Shown here in pieces: positions 10,072-22,625 of a DNA stretch of 64,000 nt. Numbering within the stretch: position 1 is the stretch's first letter; each line of letters starts with the position of its first letter. The DNA is from Ooceraea biroi (taxonomy: Eukaryota > Arthropoda > Insecta > Hymenoptera > Formicidae): positions 8,463,475 through 8,527,474 of the forward strand of contig NC_039517.1 of assembly GCF_003672135.1 (NCBI RefSeq), written 5' to 3'. The position numbers were made by a program, and so were the translations under genes. The notes below the pieces were generated by a model. It searched no databases. It saw only the letters and a program-made list of their open reading frames with translations, and had not been told where the DNA came from.

Positions 10072-13000
10072 CTCCCGTCTTGAATACTTGCACCATTTTT
10101 TACGGGGCCCGGCAACTAGTTTGTAATGTTTGTAAGGTTACTACTTGGGTGGAGCGAATTTTCTTGGACGTCGTTTCGTGAATAGAAACTGGGAGAATAC
10201 CATGGAATTCTTTGCCCCGGCTGAATCCGGTAGTATTTTATTAATGCACTTTAAGAAAATCGATAAATTGAAGCGCCTCACGTCGCATCTGCTTTATTCC
10301 GCTGAAACGAGAACGGGACGAGAAAGGCAAGGAATCGTATTTGCGCGCGACCATCAGATTCATCAACTGAGTATTTAATTACGCGAGTTATTCAAGAGAA
10401 TGATAGTAAGGTAGAAACGTCGTCTCAGTATTCGGCACTCCTGTACGAAACTACTAAATAAATTAAATGCTCGACTCAAGCATTTTGGCTGTTACGAGAT
10501 CTCACTTATCCCATTCTTTCAAGATTAACGGACAAAACAGTGGCGCGTGTCTTTTCTCTGTTGTCATCCGTGGCCGAAATTGCCAGATTCTCCAAAATTC
10601 CCGTTTCCACTTCTGGATCAAGTGCACGAGCCGATTTAATTCCGTCACCATGCCCGGGGATTAAGCCACCTTACGCAAAGCGAAGCGTCCCGTGGTTTTC
10701 GTGAGTGAGATCGCGAAATAGAGACAAGACACCTAGGGAGTCAGGTGACTGGGAGTGCGGAGAGAGGGACAGCGACGAGTGCGGGAATAAGGGTTGTCGA
10801 GAGGACGGTGTCAAAGCCAAGCTGAGCGGGCTTCTCCTCGGTAACTCCTCCTTGGCCGCGCGAAAAGTCCGGTCACGTCCACGGGTTCCCGGGGTGAGAC
10901 ACGGGTACACATCTTAACCTTTGCTTTTTCCCTCCGACCATCACCCTCAAAGTTCCCTTTGCTGAGGGCTTGGTTGCGGCTTTGGGACGAGATGCATCTC
11001 TCTTTCCCTCTTTTTGTAGACGTACCACGTAGAATCGCCGGGAAGCCCGAAACACGATTGCATTCGCGTCTCTGCTGTGGCGCCGCCATGAGACGAGGAT
11101 GACTTTGCGACGGATTAAGTTCAACTATCAGTGCGATAACCCCTTGCCTATCCACTCACCTGCGCGAGAAGATACCTTCCCGAGCCGAACGATAAAGAAC
11201 ACGCGTCCCGGATCAAAGCGCTAACTGATTGAACTTAAGCCGCGAGCGTGATCCTTCTCCGTACACCCACCAACCACGATGACGCGCGAAATTATCTCGC
11301 GACGGAGAGGGCGAGAAACCACCCTCGTCGGCTGCCAATTGCTAATCCGATTGGGCCCGTCGTTCGCGTTAATATGTTGCCATAATGCGCGTAAATTGCG
11401 TAAACACGAATTCCCGATATGGATACCGATAACTAGCTGCCAAGTTGATCATAATGATTCTAATTACATATCAAAAGTCATACGATGGCACGGTCTAGTG
11501 TCAAATTTAATTTCCGAAGTTATTTTAAATTTGATTTGCGGTGGACGTCGCTATGCTTTCCTATCGATTCGGACTTCAATCGGAATTAGAAAGAAAGCGA
11601 AGAGGAAGAAGACATAAGATAGATCGTCGCATCCGGGGAAAATTGGACAAATTTATTTGTCCATCCTAACCAAACAGCGTCTTTTGCCATTCGCGACGAT
11701 TGAAAAAGGAAGAAAAGAAAAATACCGGTGACACGCCGATGTCGAACTCTTTTAAACGAAACAAGCCCTCGCGCGCGGTTACTCGCTCGCTCGCTTGTTC
11801 GCTTGGTTATTTAGTGCTGCGATTCGGTCGCGTTATTCGAACGGACACCCTCCGTTTGTTTAGCATTTTACAACCGAGCGACGGTTGCGCACGGCACGGC
11901 CGCAAAACGCGCGCATGCATATGCGCGGTAACGCGTATCCGAATTTTGGAGCTATTTTCTCTCTGTTGTCTCTCTTTCTCTTTTTCTCTCCGCCACCCTC
12001 ATTTGTGCTGCACGCTCGTGGAAGCGAACGAGTGCCGATCAGGCGGCCGTAATTAAGTATCGGCGCGACACGCCGAGCTTTAATTCGAGAATCTGTCCTC
12101 GACACCGCCCTTCGAAAAATCACTCCGGAAATATTCGACTCGCGTTCTGATTTTGAGTTCGCTTGGTTTCTCGCTGAATTTTCATCCTGGATGTTATATA
12201 GAGCGATAGATAGCTCTCTTACGTGCGTCAACTCGCGAAATACTCGTTGGGATTCATTTATCGACATTACGCATCGGCACGAACGCGCAATTTCCATAGA
12301 TCCCGCGCGCGCGCGCCGATTTGCGCGACAGCAGTGATTCAGAATGGGCGTTTGGGATTAAAGCAGCGCGACACTGCACGCCATTCATTCTCGTTTTCGT
12401 TCATTTACGCGGTCCCCGTACTTTTTATCGGGATATACGATATTTATATTAATTATATCGTTTCGCGTTATATTAGCGTTTGCACGCTGTCGAATTCGTC
12501 CGGACAGTTGCGCCCCTTAAATTCATTTGCGTGCATATCTGACAAACGATACGATACCCTTTATCCCATTCCATTTTTATTCAATATTCATTTACTTTTT
12601 ATTATTTTTCATTCGCGCCGTAAAATGCATGTAAATAAAATGTATAAAGTTAAGAGAGAACGACATGGCAATATTTCTAATGGATCTGTTGGAATTGTCA
12701 GATTAAGTGACACATATATGACATTTTGTCTCCATCAGTCTATTTGTCAGATAAAATACCGAAATACCTATCATTCCCTGAATGTTTAATCTTAATTTCC
12801 GGCGATTTGGCATTCGTTTTTTGTTAACGACAAGTAAATTCAGGTCATGAAATTGTTTCGAAAATCGTTTCAAGATTTCGAGAGAGAGGGATTTCGGATC
12901 CTATACACGGAAAATATAGACGCCCACGGTATTGGGTGTTTGCGTCATTGTACCGAATTAAGAGCGTCGCAATGACCGACATTCCGCCTGGCGGCACTAA

Positions 13001-14982
13001 ACTTAGAAATGCACTTAAGCGAATCAATAAACACGTTTCGAACTTTGCGAATCTTCTCGCTCAACCTTTTCGCCGCCCGACGCTTGAATGCGAAGTTTAC
13101 TCGCATCGAACTTATTGTTGGCGCCGGTAATACTCCAAGATATTTTCATTGTCGCTCTCCTTCCATTCACCCAAGTAAACTTGAAGTGATAAAAGAAATT
13201 TACTTATTAAAAAGCGGTGCACTTACAGATTAATTATCCAGTTGAAATTAGATTTCGCTATATTACGTATCATCGTATTCATTGGAATTGTTTCGTTTTA
13301 TCATCTGTAAATTTTTCTAGCCGTTGAATCCCATTTGCGCTGAATTTTTTATTAAATCCTGTCAGTGCGGAAAAGCTGACATTGTCAAAATACGAGGGTA
13401 AAAATAAAATACATGAAATATGTGAGAGAACACGATACGTGATCTCACATGTTTGAAACATTCTTAAAATTCATGAACTCCTCGTAGAAATCCGGCGCGG
13501 AAAATTACATTTCTCTCTCGAATCGAAATCTCGTGTCGCGTTTCGGAATTCGCGGCGTGTAACGCAGGAGTAGTTATCCCGGCGATATATGCGGCGGCGC
13601 GCGCTATTTGCCTACATGCGCTAAATTTTAAGTGTCACCGTCGGAAGTAATCAATTCGATGCCGTCGCATCGACGGCAATATCAGCGTGCGGGCACGCGT
13701 GTCCTGATTTTCAATCATATACACGCAAAAAGCGCGCGTTTCCCTTCGTGACGGTGAACGCATCGCATGCCGGATGGCCCCGGCGTCTGCACTGCAAACA
13801 TTCGAGCGCGGCCCGCGAAGGCTGTAAAGGAAATATCGTTGAAAGCATAATTCCACTATGTTATTCCGGAAAAATCCGGCCGGCACCTTGCACAATGCAA
13901 AAAACACGGGAGTCAGCCCTGCACGCTATCATCGCGCACGCGATCTGTGCCGAAAAAAAAGCGAAATGCATGGCGATAAAATGGGTCGATCGAATGCAGT
14001 TTGCGATGCAAAATGCCTCATCGACTCGATCGCCTCGTGCGCTTGAAATTATTTTCCCGCCGCGCGAGAACATCCGGATGTTCATTTTCTTACTATTTAA
14101 GTTTTTAGTCTCCGTTTGTCCGTTGGAATTTTCGATTTTATTGTTCTGTAAAGACTCTTATCCAGCACGCTCTCATGAATCATTTTTCTGATGTCTTCAA
14201 ATATTACTGTTTTACTTAATTACATAAAAATTCTGGAAATAGCATTTAATTATAGTCTCGCTTCAGATGCACGACGGAAAATTCACCGTAACTTATCATG
14301 CCTTCGCGAAGCGTTTAATAACTCGTTTGCGTTAATCGATTTGGCTCGCGGTAGAAAGCCTTTCCAGTCGCGAGTCTCGCTGTTTGCCGACCGAAAAAAG
14401 GAGCACGTGGCGATTCCGTCAAAGGGTAAAGGGAACTCCGGCTGGGAGGGCCGACTCTCTCCAGCGTGAGCGATTACTGCCATCGAGAAAATTCGACCGG
14501 AAACACGGTCGTCCGTCGTTTCCGTCGCACTAAAGAACGCGAGTGAGCCGACGAGAGAGAAAGAGTACGAAGAGGGAACCAGGAGTCCGAGATAGACAAA
14601 GAGAGAAAGGGAGAAAAAGACGGGAGAACGGGAATGGAAATACGAATTGTGAGTCAGGCGGCAGAGCGTCAGGGTAGAAGGGGGTGGACACGGTGGAAAA
14701 CGACAGGGGAAAAAACGAGGAAAAAAGACGGAATCACCTCGCGGTGGACGAGGAGATTGGCATTCACGGTTAGTGAAGCTCCGGTGGTCGCGAATGGAGA
14801 GCGCAGGGTACCCGAACGACAGGCAGGGATGGAGAAGGGGTTGGTGGCGGCGGGAAGCAGCAGGAGGGAAACGCAGCTATCGGGCACGGTCGGTCAATTT
14901 AAACCGAAAATACAAAAAGTAAATTAGCCGGACAGAACGACCGTTCGGTGGTTTGCTCGCCGCACCCTCCGCCGCGCTTCGC
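10072..14982. other. Non-coding stretch, no gene recognised
   Basis: CpG-rich DNA here includes a CG run near 12302-12317. AT-rich islands lie at about 12420-12620 and 13170-13450. A purine-rich GA stretch spans 14551-14630. The frames present do not resemble known proteins. I saw no repeats of note beyond low complexity. Confidence 0.55.
14551..14630 (+). repeat. GA-rich purine tract
   Basis: This degenerate GAGA/GAAAG stretch on the plus strand begins a purine-biased block that runs to about 14890. Confidence 0.6.
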
Positions 14983-15016
14983 CGTGTCGCGTCGCGGCGC
15001 GTCGCGATGCGACACG
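14983..15016 (+). repeat. GC-rich 34-nt quasi-palindrome or hairpin
   Basis: Left arm 14983-14999 pairs with right arm 15000-15016 over 17 positions: 15 Watson-Crick pairs and two G-T wobbles (14991/15008 and 14997/15002). There is no spacer, so a real hairpin would open a small GC loop. The wobbles mean pairing is better as plus-strand RNA than as a DNA cruciform. An alternating CG run follows immediately (15024-15037). Confidence 0.6.
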
Positions 15017-16755
15017 ATGGGACACGCGCGCGCGCGTCCGCGTCACGTGTGTCGGATCATGTGGTGGCTGCGGTCCGCGGATTTTACGGATACTCGGTGT
15101 GTTATTACAGGAACGCGGCGTGCGCGACACCGGGACCTGCGTCTGTGCGAGGGTGTACTGCGTCGGATCGAATTGGTTCACCGGTCCTCCCCCGATGACG
15201 TGTCATTATGTTGATGCACCGTACGAGCGCCTTTGCATTCCGTTTTTCTTTAACTACACTCTTTTTGCAAGTTTTGCATTTAAAAAGAAAATTCTTGTTC
15301 GCGTGTTGATCGAGGACCGCCTGCGCTTTTTCGTCACGAAAGGATCAATAACGTCAGCAATCGTTCGAGGAATTCGTAAATAAAGAAAGTTGCGGGGAAT
15401 TTCAGGGGAGCTTTGCCGTGTAAAAATCCGGTGAAAAAGTCCTGATAATTGGCGTTAATCCACGTTAGGAAGAATGCGTGCAGCATACATTGCTGCATGC
15501 ACGAAATTCCTAGACGAATCGCACGGTGATTCGAGACCAGCACGGAGCGAGTAATGGTCGGGGCGGGATAAACCCCGTCGACAGGTCGCTGGCTTCCGGA
15601 ATGCTATTTAGCGGCTGTATGGTAGCGATCGGTGTTATTGGCCATCCGGCGGCGTGGCGATGGATCGATCGAATGTTTTCAATATTAAATTCACCGTGGA
15701 GTACATGGAGTACAACGCGAGAGTCGGCACCACCTCCGCCCGCGCCGAGGGTCGTGCTGGCGCGCGGCAAATATCTAGGGGCGATACTTTTAAGCAAATG
15801 TGCATACAAATGAGCGCCCTTGGCTCGCACGCGCGCTCCTACCCCTATTGGGGACGGGGATGCAAACGAACGCGCGCTTTTCGCGATAGCACGCACACAT
15901 GTGTAGTCCGCTCGCTTTCAAATCACCCGGTACTGATATTCAGCCAATTATCGAGTGTACGCGTGCTACGCGCCGTAAACCGTCCGTTTCGATCGGCTGC
16001 CGTATGCGAGATATTACTCCGAGCCCTATCGCAATTCACGTGTAACGCGACTACCGGCGCCCTTTTACCAGCCGCGCGATTCTCTCTCGTCGCATCCTTG
16101 TCAGTTTTCGCCGATGAGGATGGAAATGCACCTGTCAATCGCCACTTCCCGCTATCGTGAAAATACGCAGTTTTCAATGGCAACGCTCGTCGGACGAAAC
16201 GGTGAAAGGGTACCTTACCGTGTTCGATGAAAGCTTCGCGATTATTGCACGCCGCCGTTCTGGAACGCAGCACTCGTGAATTACTTCCTCGGATCTTTCA
16301 TCAGCGCAACGATCGCCGATCTTGTCGATCATCTTGAGAAGGAGAACGTTCTCGCTTCTGGCGAACATAGTGCAGCGCACGGTGCTTTGTCGAGCGGGCG
16401 AAGGAGAATGCTCGACGGGGCCCTTATTTGCACCACGGTTGTATCGCGGTCGGGCATGATTAACAGTTGCTTCGAGTGTTGCTCCGCGGCGTCGGTTTAC
16501 CGGCCCGTAACGGCGCTCGGTATTAAAATGCACGAGCCGGTGGGGAGCAAGAGGGTGAAGCGGGAACCCGAGAAAATCTCCACTCCGCGGGATTCTCTCT
16601 CGCAGCCTGAGGGAAGAAAACGGTGCGCGATTCCTTCGTTTCCCTTCCGTCGGAGTGCCAAGGTCGTGTGCGGAGATACGGAGGAAACGGACGTCTGAGG
16701 TCACGCGGATTCCGCGCGGCTTGGTGGTGTAACGCTCTTTCCCCGTTTAATTAGA

Positions 16756-16800
16756 TTATTTAAGTGGCTATGTCGTTCCCCCGTGCGCCCTTCGTCCTCG
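16756..16800 (+). repeat. 45-bp direct repeat, copy 1
   Basis: The pattern TTATTTAARTGGYTRTGTCG followed by TTCCCYCGTGCGCCCTTCG and TCCTCG recurs at 17984-18028 with about 41 of 45 positions identical. The similarity stops sharply at both ends. It could be a duplicated regulatory module or fragments of one dispersed element. Confidence 0.8.
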
Positions 16801-17549
16801 GTCTAAGTGTCTCATTTCGTCCGCTCGTGTACGGCGCAGCGGACAGTGCGACGTCGCCTTTACGTGAAAACTCGAACGCGGCACAAAGGCTGCGCCAGCG
16901 TCCGAGAGGGAATTCATTTGATATCGGTTTTCTCGAGGATCTTCGATACACCTTCCGCACCCCTACCGCGCCGATATATCCGAAGGTACGCGCCACTTCT
17001 AATATTCCCTTTGTAAATCAAGCGCGCCCCGGGCTCACGTGAACAAGTAATTCTTCGAGGAAACCGATAGTTATATCGAGGTCACGTTTCGAGACTATAC
17101 ACCGCTTTATGAAACCGCTTCGATTTGGTGTCGCGTGCATGGGCACGCGATCGAAGTTGAGAAAGATTTCCGATTCCACTTTGATTCATTAGTCTCAAAT
17201 CGATCCGAGATCTAATGATCGAGAATATACATTCCAATTTTTGTTCGAAGTACACAACTCGTGACGATAATGTCTTTAAATCATCCCCGTTTATTTAGTT
17301 GATTCATCGAGATATCAGAAAAGCCCGAAGCTCTTGTTAAGTCCTTTCTCTCTCCTCTTCCGTCTCCTCCGATAATAATCCGCAGTAAGAGGTGCATCTA
17401 AAACGAGTGTGCGGTACCACGTCAAAACTCGTTGAAAATTTATTATGCGACGGCGGGCACACGCCGTCTCGCGGAACATCGCTGATTCATCGATAACATA
17501 AATAGAAGTTTAATTAATTCGCCGCTCGTTTAACTCGGCTGACAGCTCG

Positions 17550-17600
17550 ATGGAAAGGAGGGAAAGAGAGAAAGAGAGAGCGAGGAGGCAGGAGCAAGGA
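17550..17600 (+). repeat. GA-rich low-complexity run
   Basis: This imperfect GGAAAGAGAGAAAG purine run lies on the plus strand. Confidence 0.65.
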
Positions 17601-17983
17601 CAGAGATTACCGAGGGTGGTGGGTGTAAGGGATGCTAAAGCTCCGGCGTAATATACCCCGGCCTCTTATGTACGGCCGGAAGGTAGTTATACGAACCAGC
17701 AGGGTCAGCAGATACGAACTCTCGACTGGATATCTAAAGGACCCGGAGTTGTTCCGCGAGACGCAACAGCTGACACTCGGAATCACTCGAGTTTATATAA
17801 ATTCAAGCTCTCTGAATCCACGTCACAATCAAGACGTTGATCAATCGATCGCTGGATTCTCAGTGGCGGTTATCATTTTTGCTGACAATTGATATTAATC
17901 GGACGAGTTAAACTTGGTATCGGCGTAACTCGAACGGTATTCGATTAAACTCCATAAAGTTAGTGCCTCAGTGATTATAAATG

Positions 17984-18028
17984 TTATTTAAATGGTTGTG
18001 TCGTTCCCTCGTGCGCCCTTCGTCCTCG
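17984..18028 (+). repeat. 45-bp direct repeat, copy 2
   Basis: This is the second copy of the element at 16756-16800, in the same orientation 1,228 bp downstream. Differences are transitions only (G/A, C/T, A/G, C/T). Confidence 0.8.
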
Positions 18029-20319
18029 TTATCGTGTACAATTAGGATATTTGTGTCTAAAGATTCACGCTGAAAAGTAATTATTAGATGATGATAGAAC
18101 GCAAAAGTTCGATAACAAGTGTCTCGATAACAGCCGCTTCAGGACGGAAAATCATGCGAGCGTTTTTCCCACCGGACGTTTCGAATCTCGCGGTATCAGT
18201 TCCGGAATTAAACGCGGCTATAATCAGGTGGACGCGGCGCGGTATTGATTAACTCGCAGATAATCCTGATTACCGGCTAGTACACAATTACGCCTCTTGC
18301 ATCAGGTGCTATAAATTAATTGGCGTGGCCAGAGTTACGTCAGGCGGCTGGAATTACATCAATGTTTAACCTGTCGACAATTACTCCGATGTCGCGCGCT
18401 GAAAAAGGTCGGACGTGCAGACTTGCCGACGCCGGTATCGGGAACGCGGCCCGGGATCATTCATTATCGAGAGTGTCGTCGCGAGTTCACGTGCGACGAG
18501 TACTCTTTAATGAGGCTGCAAGCGAGAACTCGCGCCGCATTATTTAATAAGTTACAGCGCAGTTCGAACTTTCGACGGTACGAGAAGGCGCAGCTTCTAC
18601 ACCGGCGAATAAATCCTTTATCTCGGAAGTAACCCGTCACTCATTATTTACACGGCAATTCGTCGTGTATTCGCCGGCGGAGATATCGATAGCGCATACG
18701 AGAATAAATGTATAGTTCCTTATTTATCATCCAATACTCTTAGCTCGCGCGCGGTGGTATCGTGCCCTCGACTCGCGATCGGTCCGATCCAATCGAATTA
18801 GTAGAAGGCAAGTCGATGGTTGATAAACGTCCGCAGATAAGCGCCGGATAAAGATGACCTGCCTGGCCGAACTGTCTTCTTCCGTTTTTACCTTGTTCTT
18901 GTCGAAGGAAGTTTGCGATATCGATGACGCGACACGCCTTAGCCTCTCGCTAATGAAACTAGCTTCCTGAAATCCATCGATCTATAAGTGGCCCGCGAAC
19001 CTCGTTCCACGTCATCTCATTCGCGGTGACGCACTAAAATTAGAGTGGTTACCGGGAGAAAGGATTAAAATAGCGATCCCGCGCGGTCCCGAGCGGTACG
19101 TCACGCGCAACCCCCCGGAAAATCAATTATAACGCGCGATATATATACGCGCGCGCTTCCTGAGGGAGACTTCGATCAGGCCCCGGAGCGAATTTTCAAT
19201 TTTTCAATAGGTGTGTCCATAAGTCATGCCAAGATACGGCAGGACCGCGCAATATTCCGGCGCACGCGGATGGACACCGATTCTTTACTACCTCGGCACG
19301 TCCTTTCGAATTTACGGTAATACGTAAACGGGTGGCGGCGGAGCGTAAATCTCCGCGGACGCGGCGATTCGCGGGAAATTGGAAAAGCCGTCCGCGGCGA
19401 TTGGCGATACACGTCCGCCGCTCGGCCGTGGTCGCGATGCATATTTTAATGACGGATGGAAGGAAAAGACCGCTCGCAAGGATCGCTCCCCGTGGCGAAT
19501 CAATCGGCCGTGATCGGATTTTCCTGTTCCCCTTTCCGTATTCTTGTCCACATTTCTCTTTTTTATTTATCATTATCGGAAATTTCCGGTACGTCGGTAG
19601 AATACCGTAGATACCCTGGAACGATATTTAACCAGAAGACGGGAACTCTTCTTTCCTTGCGAGTCTTCTGACTCGCCGCAGCTTCCAACAACTTGCCTAC
19701 GATGCCCAAAGGGTTGTTTTCCATAATATTTGCATGCTGTTTTTCGCTCGCGGGAGATGTTTCTCAGTAGGAGCTGGGTAGCTCGAAGCGAGCAACAACA
19801 CGATTACACTGGTGCAACGGGGATGAGATTTCGGGATCGAGCCATAGCGCCGCGCGACTAACGTGAATCATTAACGAGCCAAGTAACGGACTTCGCGTCC
19901 TCCACTCGGGACTGAATTTGTTGATCCGATCGTTTACATTCGAACCGGTTGCTGCCACTGTGAATCACCGATGAAGCACATATCCTGCCGCGCAGCACCG
20001 CACTGAATCGGGTTATTGTCGATGCAGTATGCTCCAGTTAATCGATAACTGCGCAAGCCGTGTTCAGAGAGCATTCCTAATGTATCCATTGTCTTTGAGC
20101 AGATGCGTCTGTCTCTCCTATCTCACCTGCCCCTCTGATCCTCGTGTTCTCTTCTTCTCCGTGTCTATCTCTGTGCCCTCTCATCCCTCTTCTGCTCCTC
20201 CTTCACTCAGTGTTGTCTACTCTCCTTCGAAAGGCACACTCGATAGGGTAATTCGGGTCGTGAAGCCGCTTTCGACTAATTTCCCTATGTCGCTTTATTA
20301 TTACGCGCGTGCCGACTGC

Positions 20320-20347
20320 CGCGTGCGTGCGTATGCGTGCGTACGCG
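20320..20347 (+). repeat. TGCG tetranucleotide run
   Basis: An imperfect (GCGT)n stretch with TATG and TACG variants. Confidence 0.65.
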
Positions 20348-21594
20348 CAAGATGCGTGATATGACAGTTGTAGGCCAAGTTCCAGCCTGCGACAACGCGC
20401 TCTCGTGATTAATCCGTGGTTATCCGGACGAGCCTGAAATCATCGACACGGTACCGTCGAAGTTTCTACCCCCCGTATTGGCGGAAAGAGCGATAGAGAG
20501 ACGCCCGGTGCAATCGTCACGTTGACAAACTTTAGCCGCCGCCGCCGCGACAGACTCGCTCCCCTGATTCTACGATTAAATGGTCGGAAATGTGTATCGA
20601 GTGCACGAGACGTTGTTGATATGAACTCGGCAATGCTTCTCTGCGGCTTCAAAGAGATCCCGGAACTCTTGGTGGTATTCGTGTGCTCGAGTATCGGGAA
20701 TCTATCGCACTGGTTTCGTCATGTAGAGCAGATTAAGGCTGAGATTAAGACTAGGAGCTTCGCGAGCACCGAATTCAATAAGATCGAAAAGACGCCAAAG
20801 TAGACGGAAGCAAACAAAATTAATTAAAGCTCTCGAGAGAACTAGACGAGACGGTGAAAAACATTTTTAGCGGTCACCACGTTCTCTGTGCGCGCTGAAA
20901 ATGCGAGTAACGAGTAAGCTGGATGGTTGATTTATTATTGAATCTGATATTCGATAATTCCGCGCGCGATTGAGGAAGACTGGACGTTTGCTCTAAGTTA
21001 AAACTCGATATACGAACGTTAGAAGCGCAGAGAATTTTGCGAGACAAATATTATAAAATACACATGCTACTCTTCAATACAATCAGCGGTTTAATTACAG
21101 GCGGACACGTGATGTTAAAATAGCTTCCGAGTAAATCGGCTTACGAGAAGTAAATAACTTCACGTCCCAATTAATTCGATATTCGACGTTGCGAGCAGAC
21201 GTGCATCGAAATTCACGGTAAGAGCGCGAACGAACGGAGAATACGTCGTTACATTTCCAGTTACGTTCCCCGCGTTCTCCAGACAGGGTACATTCTTCAC
21301 CGCCGTGCCAATCTGTAAAATGCACGAGCGACACGTCGCTCGGATTCCCGTTCCGAAGACAGCTCTCCGAAGTAAATTATTCAAACTCATGGAATCACTC
21401 GCAATCGAAAAGTGCCACGGTGCTTTTCGGAGATAGGAGTTAGGTCGTATACCGGGACGGTGCTTTCCGGCGCGACTCGACGTTCCGGCGCGCACGAGAG
21501 GTGACACTGAATATTAATTATTGGCTGGCAGAGAGAGCTGATCGGACATAAGGCACGGAGGTATTCGATTAATCTCGATCTCGTGGAAGCTTAA

Positions 21595-21945
21595 TCGAGT
21601 CTCCAGCGTCGGTACGAGGGGGACAAGGAGGAGCGAGAAGAGCAGAGGAAGACCGGGGGGAAGAGGGTGGTGAGCTCGGCGGTGAAACGTGGCGGGGAAG
21701 GGTCCCAAGTTGGGAACTTATGTTCCGCGGCGTGTGGCAAAGTTGTCGCGCGCAATCTCGAGATTGCAGAGGCGGAACGCAGGATGGAGGAAAGCGCGAG
21801 CGCCACAATGAAGAAAGAAACAAGAAAACGCGCCGAAGAAGAGGAGCAGAATGAGGGAGATGAAGGCATGCCGAAGCCGAGAGAAGAACGGTCGGAAGAA
21901 TAAGGAGGGGCGAAGGACGGGAGGGAGCGAGAGGGCGCGATGGAG
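21595..21945 (+). repeat. Purine-rich strand-asymmetric block
   Basis: About 350 bp of the plus strand is dominated by GGA/GAG/GAA words, with few pyrimidine runs. It supports open frames on both strands (Glu/Arg-rich on plus, Ser/Pro-rich on minus), which are composition artefacts. Confidence 0.6.
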
Positions 21946-22154
21946 TCCATCCGTAGGTACGCGCGCGACTAAATGAAAGGAATGTAAATCATAAAAAGTT
22001 ACGAGCTTTTAAATCTCCTACAAGGTGGTGCACGTTCGCTTTAATTACCTTACATCTCTCATTCCTCCCCCGGGCGTCCGTCGACGAGAAAGGAGAGGGC
22101 GACGGCCCCTTCCCCTCTTTCCTCGTCACCCCCGATCCCTCTGAGAGGAGAGAA

Positions 22155-22345
22155 CTTCCACTTTCTTGTTCTCATCAGTCTCTCTCTCTCTCCCCCCCCT
22201 CCTTCTTCCTCTTTTCCACGAGCCTTCCTTCGACGCTCCTCACTCCCTTGCTCGTTCTCCCATTTGCATTCCTCGAAAACGGATATCTCTTAGTCCTTTT
22301 CAAGTTCCTCTCTTTCTCTCCTTTCCTTGTTTCTCCTGTGCCGAA
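22155..22345 (+). repeat. Pyrimidine-rich tract
   Basis: The run includes a (TC)n stretch leading into an eight-base C run (about 22178-22200) and then CTTCTTCCTCTTTTCC. It faces the purine tract at 22466-22625, so a plus-strand transcript could pair the two. Confidence 0.65.
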
Positions 22346-22465
22346 TGGCAGCTCTTCCGCCCGTGGAAACTCCCCGCCGCGAATAGATCACCTTCCGGGC
22401 CGTACGCTCTTGGGGATAATTAGCTACGTGGCCGTGGCGCACTCACGTTCTGATATGCGGTATGT

Positions 22466-22625
22466 ACCATGAAGAAGGACGAAGAGAAGGGAGAAAGAAG
22501 GATAGACCGATATCAAGACGAAAAGGACACGGAAAAGAGAGAGAGGGAGGAAGAGAGTTGAAAGTGGAAGGTAAGAACGAAAGGAAGAAAGAGAGATCCG
22601 GGAGTCAGGCAAAGCAAGAGCTGGA
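22466..22625 (+). repeat. Purine-rich tract facing the upstream CT tract
   Basis: GAAGAAGGACG and GGAAAAGAGAGAGAGGG words dominate. GGAAAAGAG at 22531-22539 is the exact complement of CTCTTTTCC near 22209-22217. Confidence 0.6.

Larger units (their letters stand above)
15038..21590. other. Non-coding stretch, no gene recognised
   Basis: This mixed, mostly unique sequence contains the 45-bp direct repeat pair (16756-16800 and 17984-18028), a purine-rich run at 17550-17600 and a TGCG tetranucleotide run at 20320-20347. Several frames of 110-180 codons occur on both strands. They are Arg/Ser-rich, lack domains and overlap one another, so I treat them as noise. Confidence 0.55.

Noticed and set aside
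16276..16698. 140-codon plus frame with a mixed-composition N-terminus
   Set aside because: It has no domain and overlaps an equally long minus frame. I could not support either one.
19938..19950. TTCGAACC-like words resembling a tRNA T-loop
   Set aside because: No acceptor stem, anticodon arm or A box lies around this or similar words elsewhere in the window, so no tRNA is called.
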